NCBI RefSeq assembly: GCF_012931685.1
Contig: NZ_JABANC010000010.1
Span: 1-47,882 of the forward strand
DNA from: Hanstruepera ponticola
GTDB taxonomy: Bacteria; Bacteroidota; Bacteroidia; Flavobacteriales; Flavobacteriaceae
Length of the DNA: 47,882 bases
Direction: 5' to 3'
Below the pieces are notes generated by a model. That model saw only the letters and a program-made list of their open reading frames with translations. It made no database searches and was not told where the DNA came from. Position numbers and translations under genes: made by a program. The number at the start of each line of letters is the position of its first letter. Positions within the stretch are counted from its first letter, which is position 1. Below, one piece after another: positions 8,918 through 17,457 of this stretch.

Positions 8918-10324
8918 CTACACTTTTACCAACTTCCAAGCGCCTTTTTTGAACCATATAATTCCAATTACAGCGATTAAAACTTCGGCTAAAGTAATGG
9001 CCGAAAATACACCAATAGGTCCAAAATCTAAATAAATTGACATGATGTATGCAAATGGTAATTGAAATAACCAAAAGCAAACAAAATTTATGTAAGTTGG
9101 TGTCTTGGTATCTCCTGCGCCATTAAAGGCGTTTATAATAACCATACCATAACCATAAAAAATATAACCAGCTGCAATAACCCGCAAACATAAGCTACCA
9201 TACTCAACCACATCTGGAGTGGTATTAAACAGTAGTATTATTTGAGGTGCAAAAACCAAGTAAGCAATGGAAACCAACCCCATAAACCAAGCGTTATATT
9301 TTCCTGTTTTCCAAACAGATTGTTCAGCCCTATCAGGTTTTTGTGCACCAAGGTTTTGACCAACAAGTGTCGCAGCTGCATTGCTCATTCCCCAAGCAGG
9401 CATAAGTGTGAACATCATTACCCGTATGGCTATGGTATAACCAGCCAAAACCTCACTACCAAACTCACTCATAATGCGCATAAGAAACACCCAACTGGAT
9501 GTTCCTATCAGAAATTGCCCAATTCCACCTAATGAGACTTTTATCAGATTAAGCATGACCTCCATTTGTAACACCATGTCCTTGAGCTTGATTTTTATTT
9601 TACTATAGCCATAAAATAAAATACCTAATTGAAATAGAACAGCTGTCCCACGTCCAATTGTTGTGGCAATGGCAGCTCCTTCAACACCATAAGCGGGAAC
9701 TGGTCCAAAACCAAAAATAAAAATTGGGTCTAGAATAATATTCAACCCGTTTGACAATACCAATGTCCACATAGCTACCGAAGCATTTCCAGCACCACGA
9801 AATATTGCATTGATTAAAAATAAAAGCATGATGGTGATGTTACCACCTATGAGAACCCTTGTATAACCATATCCTTCTTCAATTAAATCAGGCTCTGCTC
9901 CCATTAATGATAGCAACTCTTTTGGATATATAATACCAAATACACTAATAATTGAAGCCACCAATACACCTAAAATAATAACCTGAACTGCAGCTTTTGA
10001 GGCACCTGGTATATCCTTTTCCCCAACACGCCTGGCCACAACAGCCGTTGCTGCCATGCTCAAACCAATAGCTATGGCATAAACTAGTGTAATTACGGAT
10101 TCGGTTAAACCAATAGTAGCTACAGCATTTACACTAACTTGTGAGACATACATAATATCTACAAGTGCGAAAATAGATTCCATGAGCATTTCAAGAATCA
10201 TCGGTATTGAAAGCATAAATACCGCACGCCTGATACTTCCAGATGTAAACTCCTGCTCCTTTCCAGAAACAGCCATCTTAAAATATTGAAATAGTTTTTT
10301 TAAAGAAATGTTTTGTTGTTGCAT
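8918..10324 (-). CDS. MATE family multidrug/cation exporter
   Basis: 468 residues with about 12 hydrophobic segments in two homologous halves, as in MATE (NorM/DinF) transporters, which export cationic compounds using a Na+ or H+ gradient. Visible landmarks are RRAVFMLSIPMILEMLMESIF at the start of TM1 (PM-x-LEM), ARRVGEKD after TM3 and GMSNAAATLVGQNLGAQKPDRAE in the second half. Substrate is not predictable. The gene is monocistronic on the minus strand and preceded by a promoter and a highly foldable ~105-nt leader (10325-10430), implying post-transcriptional control. Confidence 0.93.
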   Translation of the reverse strand: MQQQNISLKKLFQYFKMAVSGKEQEFTSGSIRRAVFMLSIPMILEMLMESIFALVDIMYVSQVSVNAVATIGLTESVITLVYAIAIGLSMAATAVVARRVGEKDIPGASKAAVQVIILGVLVASIISVFGIIYPKELLSLMGAEPDLIEEGYGYTRVLIGGNITIMLLFLINAIFRGAGNASVAMWTLVLSNGLNIILDPIFIFGFGPVPAYGVEGAAIATTIGRGTAVLFQLGILFYGYSKIKIKLKDMVLQMEVMLNLIKVSLGGIGQFLIGTSSWVFLMRIMSEFGSEVLAGYTIAIRVMMFTLMPAWGMSNAAATLVGQNLGAQKPDRAEQSVWKTGKYNAWFMGLVSIAYLVFAPQIILLFNTTPDVVEYGSLCLRVIAAGYIFYGYGMVIINAFNGAGDTKTPTYINFVCFWLFQLPFAYIMSIYLDFGPIGVFSAITLAEVLIAVIGIIWFKKGAWKLVKV

Positions 10325-10431
10325 TTTTGAAATTGTTTAATATAAAAAACATCAGGTAATTAAGAACTACCTGAAACTAAACGTCGTTAAGTTCACGACT
10401 CATCTAAATGGTTATATTAAACAATCATAGG
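10325..10431 (-). promoter_or_regulatory. Candidate structured 5' leader of the MATE gene (three-way junction)
   Basis: On the minus strand the leader begins near 10431 and ends at the MATE ATG. A perfect 14-bp outer helix is formed by ATTGTTTAATATAA (10425-10412) and its complement TTATATTAAACAAT (10345-10332). Inside it are two hairpins: GTCGT/ACGAC around 7 nt (10399-10383) and TCAGGTA/TACCTGA around 9 nt (10374-10352). The 3' strand of the outer helix ends 7 nt before the start codon, where the ribosome binds. The predicted start of transcription falls a few bases before the 5' strand of the helix, so nearly the whole leader is folded. No known riboswitch consensus was recognised. Confidence 0.6.
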
Positions 10432-10435
10432 CATA

Positions 10436-10466
10436 CAAATATGGTAAATATATTGTAAAATTCAAA
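10436..10466 (-). promoter_or_regulatory. Bacteroidota-type promoter for the MATE gene
   Basis: Minus strand: TTTG (10466-10463), a 19-nt spacer, then CATATTTG (10443-10436), one mismatch from TAnnTTTG. The predicted start is about 10429-10431, directly before the structured leader. Confidence 0.6.
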
Positions 10467-10518
10467 AAAGGTTATGAATTACATATTGTGCTGATTTATA
10501 GAATGTTATAAAATATAA

Positions 10519-10550
10519 TTGGATTTTTTAGCTTTTTTTTGCTATCTTTA
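10519..10550 (+). promoter_or_regulatory. Bacteroidota-type promoter for the 123-aa gene
   Basis: TTGG (10519-10522), 20 nt, then TATCTTTA (10543-10550). The expected transcription start is at or within a few bases of the ATG at 10556, so this mRNA is probably leaderless or nearly so. Confidence 0.55.
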
Positions 10551-10555
10551 CAGTT

Positions 10556-10927
10556 ATGACTACAACAGACAAACAGGAAAATACCGTTTTTTTAAAAGAA
10601 TCATTAAGTTATTTAGAAAATTTAGGTTACGACAATATCAAAGCTGATGTTGACGGTTACGAAACGCCAAAATCGTATCACAAAAAAGGTAGTGACGTTA
10701 CGATCACACCAGACATTGTTGCCGAAAAAGCTGGCAGAAAACACTATTTTGAAATAAGCTTAAAATCAGAAGAGCCTATTCTTCTTAAGTCAAAATGGCG
10801 TTTTTTAGACGTACTGACCAGGATGAAAGATCACAAATTTAGAATCATAACACGTCGTGGACATTACAAGTTCACACAAGATATGTTAGATGATTTAAAT
10901 TTGGATAAAAATCCAATAAAGCTATAA
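10556..10927 (+). CDS. Small orphan protein, possible restriction-endonuclease-like fold
   Basis: 123 residues; family not recognised. Residues about 50-75 read TPDIVAEKAGRKHYFEIS, an arrangement reminiscent of the PD-(D/E)xK core (Asp, short beta hairpin, then E-x-K), but the third position is Ser rather than Lys (EIS, with K two residues on), so catalysis is doubtful. The C-terminal half is basic (KWRFLDVLTRMKDHKFRIITRRGHYKF). It could be a Holliday-junction or repair-nuclease-like protein or simply a conserved hypothetical. It stands alone; its stop codon (10925-10927) directly abuts the stop of the convergent mscL, with no terminator between. Confidence 0.7.
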   Translation: MTTTDKQENTVFLKESLSYLENLGYDNIKADVDGYETPKSYHKKGSDVTITPDIVAEKAGRKHYFEISLKSEEPILLKSKWRFLDVLTRMKDHKFRIITRRGHYKFTQDMLDDLNLDKNPIKL

Positions 10928-11374
10928 TTATTCCGACCTAGATTTTAGTAATCTATTCTGTTCTTCCATTAATTCCGAAAGTCTTGACAAGAGTTCAATG
11001 TCCTTTGGGGTCGCTACCGTATGGTCTTTTGTGTCTTGGGCACGTTTTCGTAAACGATTCATGAATTTCACCACAACAAAAACGGTAAAACCAATGATTA
11101 TAAAATCCAGCAGCACTTCACCAAATGCACCATAACCAATAGCAACCTCATTTGTTACAATGGCTCCTGAAGCATCTGTAACTGCATCTTTTAATATAAT
11201 ACGTCTATCTTGAAAATTAACGCCATCAGTAAGCAAAGACAGTGGTGGTAAGAAAACTTGTTTTACCAGTACATCAATCACTTTATTAAATGAGGCTCCT
11301 ATTATAATACCAACAGCCATATCCATCATATTGCCTTTTACAGCAAACTCTTTGAACTCTTTGAAGATTTTCAT
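10928..11374 (-). CDS. mscL: Large-conductance mechanosensitive channel MscL
   Basis: 148 residues, normal for MscL. The N-terminus (KIFKEFKEFAVKGNMMDMAVG) and TM1 (VGIIIGASFNKVIDVLV) match the pore-lining helix; TM2 is FGEVLLDFIIIGFTVFVVV, followed by the charged cytoplasmic helix. A homopentameric inner-membrane channel that opens under membrane tension to release osmolytes during hypo-osmotic shock. It is 19 bp downstream of ccsBA on the same strand, possibly the end of the same transcript, and overlaps no other gene; its stop abuts the convergent gene at 10927. Confidence 0.95.
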   Translation of the reverse strand: MKIFKEFKEFAVKGNMMDMAVGIIIGASFNKVIDVLVKQVFLPPLSLLTDGVNFQDRRIILKDAVTDASGAIVTNEVAIGYGAFGEVLLDFIIIGFTVFVVVKFMNRLRKRAQDTKDHTVATPKDIELLSRLSELMEEQNRLLKSRSE

Positions 11375-11393
11375 GTGAACTAATTATGAAATA

Positions 11394-14300
11394 TTATTTT
11401 TTGTAGAACTTAACATACTTTCTATACGCCAACACACCAATTACAGCAACTATTCCAAAGGCTATAGCGATAAACTTTAAACTCACTATTTGATCTCCGC
11501 TGGCATAAGAATGTAATCCAGCTAAATAGAAATTCACTCCAAAATAGGTCATCATAATACTAGAAAAGGCAATAATAGAAGCCAAATTAAAACCAAAACG
11601 ACCACGTAACCCTGGAACCAAACGCATATGAATGACAAACGCATAAATCATAATACTGATTAAGGCCCAAGTCTCTTTTGGATCCCATCCCCAATAACGT
11701 CCCCAACTTTCGTTGGCCCACATTCCACCTAAAAAGTTTCCAATGGTCAGCATAACTAACCCAACAGTTAATGCCATTTCATTAATGATGGTAATCTCTT
11801 TAATTTTAGACAACAATCTATCTTTATTATTCTTGTTAGTAAAAATCATTAACAATAAGGCTACCAATCCTAGTATCATTCCCAACGTAAAAGGTCCATA
11901 ACTCGCTACAATAACAGCAACATGAATCATAAGCCAATAACTATCTAGTACAGGCTGTAGATTTGCAATGGCAGGATCCATCCAGTTCCAATGCGCAACC
12001 ATCAAAATCATTGACGTTACAAAAGCAGTTGAAGCAATGGTTAAATCACTCTTACGCCCAAAAGCAAGTCCAAAAAACATCGTAGCCCAAGCTACATAAA
12101 TCATCGATTCATAAGCATCACTCCAAGGTGCATGGCCCGAAATATACCACCTGGCAATTAAACCTAAAGTATGCAAAGCAAACAGGGCATGAATAACATA
12201 TTTAAAGTTTGTAAGCTTATCTACCAATTTACTTTTATCCTTGAAAATTTGAACAATCAATAACACAAATAAAATCGTTGCAGCATATAGATACCAGCTA
12301 AACAACTTTTTAAAAATATCGTATTTATTGTAGGCTATTTCTGTTTTTATTTTCTTTTCCGAAAGCATCACGTCGCTACCATACTTTCTTTGCGTTTTAG
12401 TAAAGGATTCTAAAATCTCATTAGCTTGAGAATAATCACCTGATTTTTTGGCATTATTCAATGTCATTAAATAGGCACTAAATCCATTATTGATAAAGTT
12501 CCCATAAAGTGAATCTTTTACTTGCTCTTTATACCCTTCTCGCCTATACTCTATCGACGAAATCCATTTGTTGTTTTCATCATCAGGTAGGGGGAAAATT
12601 CGCAGCGCATAACCATCTATAGTATTGTACAGCAAATTGACTCGTTGATCAGTTTCCTTAAATTCTTTTTGAAAGCCATTTGGGATTTGAGCCTTATAAG
12701 CTTCTTCAAGATAAGGAGCCAGTTTGTAATTACCTTCAGGCGTGAAAAAATCAACTAAAGCCATATATTTCTGATCCTTTTCTACACCTATTAACCTCCT
12801 GATAGAATCACCCTTTTGAGGTTTCAAATAAATGATTGGCACATTGTACCATAACAATGGGCTTTCCTGAATAGATAAAAACACCTGATTAGCATCAAAT
12901 TCCTCATAAGTATCATGCTTACTCAATTTTCGTAACATTTCAGAAGCAAATGTATTGACAGGCATCATACGACCACTAACATCCTGTATAACCAAATGCC
13001 CAAATTTATCAGCATGATCTTTGGGTGTGATATTGGCTCTTAAAATAGAATCAATTTGTGCTTTTGAAGTTCTCCCGTGGTCATGACCATCATTTACACT
13101 ATGCGTCTGTGAATATCCTTGAAGTCCCAAACACAGAAACAGTATAGCTGCAGCTTTGGTTTTTTTATTTTTAACCTTTTCAAGTAAACGCTTTAAGTCA
13201 CCAAAACGCGAGTTTTTATCAAATAAAATAGCCATTAAACCAAGGTATAGTAAAAAGTACCCAATATAGGTTACCCAAGTACCTAACATATCATGATTAA
13301 CCGATAGTTTCGTGCCCTTTTCATCAGGATCAAATCCAGATTGAAAAAAACGATACCCTCTGTGGTCTAAAATGTTATTCATAAAAATGCGATAATTAAA
13401 ATCGCCCTGCTCCTCATCCAACACTGTTACCTCACTGGCAAATGCCGAATAACTATTTTCAGTACCAGGATATTTATCAGCAATAAAATCATTGAGCTTT
13501 ATATTAAACGGTAATTCTAATATTTTAGAGCCGTATTTTACAGCAATATCCAATCCGCCAACTGATACCTCTTCAAATGGTTTACTATAGCCTTGGCCTC
13601 CTAATAATTTAATACGCTTTGTTTCACCTTTTGAAGTTACTTTTAAAACCAAACCATCTTCATCACCTCGTAATAACTGTGATTTTTTAACAATATCAAA
13701 TTTTCCCTTTACAACGGGTTTTGGAAATACCATTTGCATATTACCAATGATGTAACGTGAACGCAGTACCAATGGTTGAATACTATCTTTGACCAATTTA
13801 CCTGTATTGCCCGTAGCCATAGTCATATACTCACCCTCAAAAGGCGATTGTATGTTAAGCTCGCCATCACTATAAGTGATATTTACAGCACCATCCACCT
13901 CTTTATTTAATGAAAAAAGAATATTATGAATACTCTGAACTTCACCAGATTTTAAAAAATGATTGTGTGGCGCACCACCTCCTGCTTCAACAAGTTTAAG
14001 GTATTCTTCACCTTCGTCATCCGGCAAAATATCCTTTTCAGCTCCAGCAATAAATTTTTCTAATTCAAAAACCACAGGTTGATCATTATAGGTTTCTGTA
14101 ATTTTAAAATCGTTATCCAATCTAGGCGAAAAGTCAACTTCCTCTTCAACAATTTTACGCTGTGGTAACCCATTTATCATATAATCACCATCAATGTAGG
14201 CTGTGATATACGTTTTTTGGGAAAGAAATACATTTTCAGTTTCACCTTCACGAATAGCCATCATCCCTTCAAACCCAATATAACGGGTAATACCTGCTCC

Positions 14301-14582
14301 AACAATTATGAGAATAAAGGATAAGTGTAGCGTTAGTGTCGCCCACTGCTCCTTTCGCCAAAGGCGATATTTTTTAATATTTCCTAAAAAGTTGATTACA
14401 AATAATAACATAATAGCTTCAAACCACCATGTATTATAAATCAAATTACGTGTATAAGGTGTTGGCGATGTCTCTTGTCCAGCATCCATAAATGTACCAA
14501 TAGCCATAGCAGCAGCAAAAGCAATAAATAAAATGGATGTTAAACGGGTAGAAAATAGAATTTTGGAGAGTTTATTAAGCAT
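11394..14582 (-). CDS. ccsBA: Fused cytochrome c biogenesis protein CcsBA (ResB-CcsA)
   Basis: 1062 residues from the ATG at 14580-14582. The N-terminal part is CcsB/ResB-like (TM segments near the start, a large periplasmic domain, a TM around residue 440), a second hydrophobic signal-like segment follows near 480, and the C-terminal ~270 residues are CcsA with the tryptophan-rich haem-handling motif WGRYWGWDPKETWALI and several TMs. Such fusions export haem and ligate it to apocytochrome c in system II. An in-frame TTG at 14612 would add 10 residues but it lies inside a TAAATTTG promoter box, so the ATG is preferred. The gene next downstream is mscL. Confidence 0.93.
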   Translation of the reverse strand: MLNKLSKILFSTRLTSILFIAFAAAMAIGTFMDAGQETSPTPYTRNLIYNTWWFEAIMLLFVINFLGNIKKYRLWRKEQWATLTLHLSFILIIVGAGITRYIGFEGMMAIREGETENVFLSQKTYITAYIDGDYMINGLPQRKIVEEEVDFSPRLDNDFKITETYNDQPVVFELEKFIAGAEKDILPDDEGEEYLKLVEAGGGAPHNHFLKSGEVQSIHNILFSLNKEVDGAVNITYSDGELNIQSPFEGEYMTMATGNTGKLVKDSIQPLVLRSRYIIGNMQMVFPKPVVKGKFDIVKKSQLLRGDEDGLVLKVTSKGETKRIKLLGGQGYSKPFEEVSVGGLDIAVKYGSKILELPFNIKLNDFIADKYPGTENSYSAFASEVTVLDEEQGDFNYRIFMNNILDHRGYRFFQSGFDPDEKGTKLSVNHDMLGTWVTYIGYFLLYLGLMAILFDKNSRFGDLKRLLEKVKNKKTKAAAILFLCLGLQGYSQTHSVNDGHDHGRTSKAQIDSILRANITPKDHADKFGHLVIQDVSGRMMPVNTFASEMLRKLSKHDTYEEFDANQVFLSIQESPLLWYNVPIIYLKPQKGDSIRRLIGVEKDQKYMALVDFFTPEGNYKLAPYLEEAYKAQIPNGFQKEFKETDQRVNLLYNTIDGYALRIFPLPDDENNKWISSIEYRREGYKEQVKDSLYGNFINNGFSAYLMTLNNAKKSGDYSQANEILESFTKTQRKYGSDVMLSEKKIKTEIAYNKYDIFKKLFSWYLYAATILFVLLIVQIFKDKSKLVDKLTNFKYVIHALFALHTLGLIARWYISGHAPWSDAYESMIYVAWATMFFGLAFGRKSDLTIASTAFVTSMILMVAHWNWMDPAIANLQPVLDSYWLMIHVAVIVASYGPFTLGMILGLVALLLMIFTNKNNKDRLLSKIKEITIINEMALTVGLVMLTIGNFLGGMWANESWGRYWGWDPKETWALISIMIYAFVIHMRLVPGLRGRFGFNLASIIAFSSIMMTYFGVNFYLAGLHSYASGDQIVSLKFIAIAFGIVAVIGVLAYRKYVKFYKK

Positions 14583-14608
14583 AGTATGAGACTCTAAAAT
14601 TGGGTCGT

Positions 14609-14617
14609 GCAAATTTA
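14609..14617 (-). promoter_or_regulatory. -7 box upstream of ccsBA
   Basis: Minus strand TAAATTTGC matches TAnnTTTGC exactly, about 27 nt before the ATG at 14582. The -33 element is weak. It decides the ccsBA start, because the alternative TTG would begin within this box. Confidence 0.5.
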
Positions 14618-14680
14618 ATGCTTTTTGTTTAGTTTTAAGTCATTGAAGCTCGCGAAATGTTGTTAAAATTACGCAAATTA

Positions 14681-15076
14681 CTAACGCGCTTCAAATATTT
14701 TCAAATACAAAAAAGTTCCCATTTTTCTGGCTCTGCGTTTAGCATTATCTGCTACTTCACCTACAAACAATTCGTCTATGGTTTGAAACCATAAATTAAG
14801 CCATATGCCAAAATGATGTTCCGTAATACTTTGATTGTTTTCCTGATCGACCTTAACATGAACCTCAAGAGGATTTCCATAATATTTATGCTCCAACTTT
14901 CGGGTCATAAATAAACTGGTTTCCCAAAACGATGTAAGCCGATCAATATGCGCTTCCCAATCAGTTATTATAGGTAGAAAAAAAGGACCCAGTAAGGCAT
15001 CCTCTTTTACTTTATCATAAAACGATGATACAAGTAAATGAACATCATCACGGGTTTTAATATCTTTTTTATCCAT
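14681..15076 (-). CDS. Group III truncated hemoglobin
   Basis: 131 residues, the usual size of a truncated globin. Group III features are SFYDKVKEDALLGPFF in the B/CD region, FWETSLF in helix E, YYGNPLEVH, and the ITEHHFGIWLNLW segment with histidines 87/88 near the haem-binding F/G helices. It is a haem protein that probably binds O2, NO or other ligands; bacterial group III members are tied to NO or redox stress. It lies 68 bp upstream of the ccsBA ATG and divergent from the DUF2520 gene. Which histidine is proximal was not resolved. Confidence 0.88.
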   Translation of the reverse strand: MDKKDIKTRDDVHLLVSSFYDKVKEDALLGPFFLPIITDWEAHIDRLTSFWETSLFMTRKLEHKYYGNPLEVHVKVDQENNQSITEHHFGIWLNLWFQTIDELFVGEVADNAKRRARKMGTFLYLKIFEAR

Positions 15077-15137
15077 ACACTAACAAAGATAATGCTTGTT
15101 GTTTTTATATCATATAATACTTACTTATTTTAGCCAT

Positions 15138-15896
15138 ATGATTACAGTTTGTCTTTTAGGCGCAGGAAACGTTGCAACACATCTTTATATGGCTTTTACA
15201 GATGCTGAAGGTATAACCGTAAAGCAATGGTTCAACAGAGATATAAAAAAAATAAGTAGCTACAAAAATAAGGTTGAAATCACCAATGATATACAAACTT
15301 TAGAAAAAGCCGATATTTATGTACTAGCTGTAAGTGACGATGCCATTTCAGATCTTTCACAAAGGCTTCCTTTTGAGAACAGACTTACGGTACACACATC
15401 AGGTAGTGTGAATATTTACGATTTAGACAAAAAAAACAGGCGAGGTGTTTTTTATCCATTACAAACATTCTCAAAGGATGTAGCTGTCAATTTCTCTGAA
15501 ATTCCAGTTTGCATTGAAGCACTTGACAAAAAGGATTTAAAAAACCTTAAAGCACTAGCTAATGCTATTGGAAGCAATTGGTATAAAATCAACACAGAAC
15601 AACGTCAAACACTGCATGTGTCTGCTGTTTTTGTAAATAATTTCACCAATCAATTATACCGTATTGCCCATGAAATAAGTGATGCCAAAAATATCAATTT
15701 TGATATTCTTAAACCGTTGATTTTAGAAACTGCAAAAAAAGTTCAAGAGGTCTCACCTTACATGGCGCAAACAGGGCCTGCAAAGCGCAATGATAAAAAG
15801 ACCATAAAAAAACACTTAAAACAACTAGAAAGTGAGGAACATAAGACCATTTATGAACTGCTTACACAATCAATAAAGAAAACACATGGAAGATAA
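15138..15896 (+). CDS. Rossmann-like and DUF2520 domain protein
   Basis: 252 residues from the ATG at 15138; an upstream TTG at 15096 would add 14 residues but the Rossmann strand MITVCLLGAGNVATHL starts at the ATG. GAGNVATH is the dinucleotide-binding loop; the C-terminal half (LNE-like QTLHVSAVFVNNFTNQLY) matches DUF2520, which resembles the dimerisation domain of ketopantoate or prephenate dehydrogenase-type oxidoreductases. Substrate unknown. It overlaps the next gene by 11 bp and heads a four-gene operon ending with maf. Confidence 0.85.
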   Translation: MITVCLLGAGNVATHLYMAFTDAEGITVKQWFNRDIKKISSYKNKVEITNDIQTLEKADIYVLAVSDDAISDLSQRLPFENRLTVHTSGSVNIYDLDKKNRRGVFYPLQTFSKDVAVNFSEIPVCIEALDKKDLKNLKALANAIGSNWYKINTEQRQTLHVSAVFVNNFTNQLYRIAHEISDAKNINFDILKPLILETAKKVQEVSPYMAQTGPAKRNDKKTIKKHLKQLESEEHKTIYELLTQSIKKTHGR

Positions 15897-16416
15897 AAGC
15901 TATAAAGAGTACTTAAAACACATCACCACCTTTATTTTTGATATCGACGGCGTTCTAACTGATGGATCTGTCATGGTAACTACTTCTGGAGACATGTTAC
16001 GAAGTATGAATATCAAAGATGGCTATGCCCTAAAAACAGCTGTGGATCGTGGCTATAATATATGTATCATTTCTGGAGGCTCTAATGAAGGTGTTAGACT
16101 GCGTTTAAATGGTTTAGGCATAAACAATGTGTTTTTAGGTGCTCATAATAAAATTGAGCAGCTTAACAACTATCTGGATTCAAACAATATTGATTTAAAA
16201 AATGTGTTGTATATGGGTGATGATATTCCAGATTTTCCAGTTATGAAGTTAGTAGGTTTACCTACCTGCCCACAAGATGCCGTTCCGGAAATAAAAGCAA
16301 TCTCAAAATATGTATCCCATAAAAATGGTGGAAAAGGCGCTGTTAGAGATGTCATTGAGCAGGTTTTAAAGGTTCAAGACAAATGGCTAGGAAGCTTCGA
16401 TGCTAAATATGATTAA
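15886..16416 (+). CDS. kdsC: KdsC-type HAD phosphatase (KDO-8-phosphate phosphatase)
   Basis: 176 residues, the size of tetrameric cap-less C0 HAD phosphatases. Motif I is FDIDGVLTDG (nucleophile Asp and the second Asp), motif II is IISGG, motif IV is YMGDDIPD, and the C-terminus has the KNGGKGAVRDVIE segment typical of KdsC. It hydrolyses 3-deoxy-D-manno-octulosonate 8-phosphate in lipid A-core synthesis, or a related nonulosonate 9-phosphate. It overlaps the DUF2520 gene by 11 bp, implying translational coupling. The following 126 bp are a heptamer repeat tract. Confidence 0.9.
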   Translation: MEDKSYKEYLKHITTFIFDIDGVLTDGSVMVTTSGDMLRSMNIKDGYALKTAVDRGYNICIISGGSNEGVRLRLNGLGINNVFLGAHNKIEQLNNYLDSNNIDLKNVLYMGDDIPDFPVMKLVGLPTCPQDAVPEIKAISKYVSHKNGGKGAVRDVIEQVLKVQDKWLGSFDAKYD

Positions 16417-16422
16417 TACAAT

Positions 16423-16538
16423 TACTAACCACTAAAAACTAAACACAAACCACTAACAACTAAACACTAAACACCAAACACTAAACACTAAACACCAAAC
16501 ACTAAACACTAAACACTAAACACTAATTACTAAACACC
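16423..16538 (+). repeat. Heptanucleotide tandem repeat (ACTAAAC/ACCAAAC)
   Basis: Nine exact or one-base-variant 7-bp units run from 16459 to 16521 in the order actaaac, actaaac, accaaac, repeated with a 21-bp super-period, with degenerate units on both sides. The tract fills the gap between kdsC and the prenyltransferase. A short relic of the same family is at 22960-22988. Confidence 0.9.
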
Positions 16539-16542
16539 AAAA

Positions 16543-17457
16543 TTGAACATTCTCAACCTCATCCGCTGGAAAAATCTATTAATGATTGCCTTGATGCAAT
16601 ATCTACTTAAATATGTGTTGCTACTTCCTTTTGGTATAGACATCACATTAAATGGTTTTGGGTTTTCGTTGCTAATGATTACAACCCTATGTCTGGCTGC
16701 AGCTGGCTATATCATCAATGATATTTATGATCAGGAAACGGACCTCATAAACAAACCCAATAAGGTAATTGTTGGCAAAACTGTTTCAGAAAAAACAGCT
16801 TACACCCTCTTTATTGTTTTTAATGTTATTGGCGTTTTGCTTGGGTTTTATCTATCGCATTTAGTAGGCAGAAGTGGTTTTTTTGCCTTGTTTGTAGTAA
16901 TATCAGCTTTGCTTTATATTTATGCAAGCTACTTGAAACAACTCATATTAGTTGGTAATATTGTGATTTCTATTTTAGTGGCCTTAAGTCTAATAATAGT
17001 CGGATTGTTTGAACTACTACCCGCTGTTACTCCACAAAATCAAGAAACACAGTTAACCTTTTTTAAAATCATTTTTGACTACGCCGTTTTTGCGTTTCTA
17101 TTGAATGTAATCAGAGAGCTGATTAAAGATATTCAAGATATTGATGGCGATCATAAAGCAGGTATGAACACTTTGCCCATAGCTATTGGGCGTAATCGTG
17201 CAGCCAAAGTTACTTTTGCAATTGCTTTTATTCCGCTTTTTCTAGTCATATATTACGTTGCCACATACATGTACAAACAAATATATGTTGTTGTATATTT
17301 TTTAATTTTCGTCATTGCACCACTTATCTATTTAATTATTAAGCTATATATGGCAGAAACAAAAACAGATTTTGCCTTCTTGAGTAAGCTGACTAAAGCC
17401 ATTATGCTTTTCGGTATGTTATCGCTTGTGGTGTATAAATTTGTACTTTTAGATTAA
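16543..17457 (+). CDS. UbiA-family prenyltransferase (geranylgeranylglycerol-phosphate GGT-like)
   Basis: 304 residues, 8-9 TM segments. The two Asp-rich motifs are NDIYDQETD (about residue 64) and DIQDIDGDHKAG (about 194), which bind Mg-diphosphate of the prenyl donor. The acceptor cannot be read from sequence; Bacteroidota homologues are often labelled geranylgeranylglycerol-phosphate geranylgeranyltransferase-like. The start is TTG at 16543: an in-frame TAA at 16531 rules out anything upstream, and the conserved LIRWKNLLMIALMQ begins at residue 6, so internal ATGs would cut the fold. It overlaps maf by one base (TAATG). Confidence 0.87.
   Translation: MNILNLIRWKNLLMIALMQYLLKYVLLLPFGIDITLNGFGFSLLMITTLCLAAAGYIINDIYDQETDLINKPNKVIVGKTVSEKTAYTLFIVFNVIGVLLGFYLSHLVGRSGFFALFVVISALLYIYASYLKQLILVGNIVISILVALSLIIVGLFELLPAVTPQNQETQLTFFKIIFDYAVFAFLLNVIRELIKDIQDIDGDHKAGMNTLPIAIGRNRAAKVTFAIAFIPLFLVIYYVATYMYKQIYVVVYFLIFVIAPLIYLIIKLYMAETKTDFAFLSKLTKAIMLFGMLSLVVYKFVLLD

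Noticed and set aside
10352-10374. TPP or purine riboswitch upstream of the MATE gene
   Set aside because: Only an ACCTGA-type hexamer resembles TPP; the rest of both consensus aptamers is missing.
14583-14612. TTG start giving a 1072-aa CcsBA
   Set aside because: The codon overlaps a TAAATTTG promoter box and adds no conserved residues; the ATG at 14582 is used.
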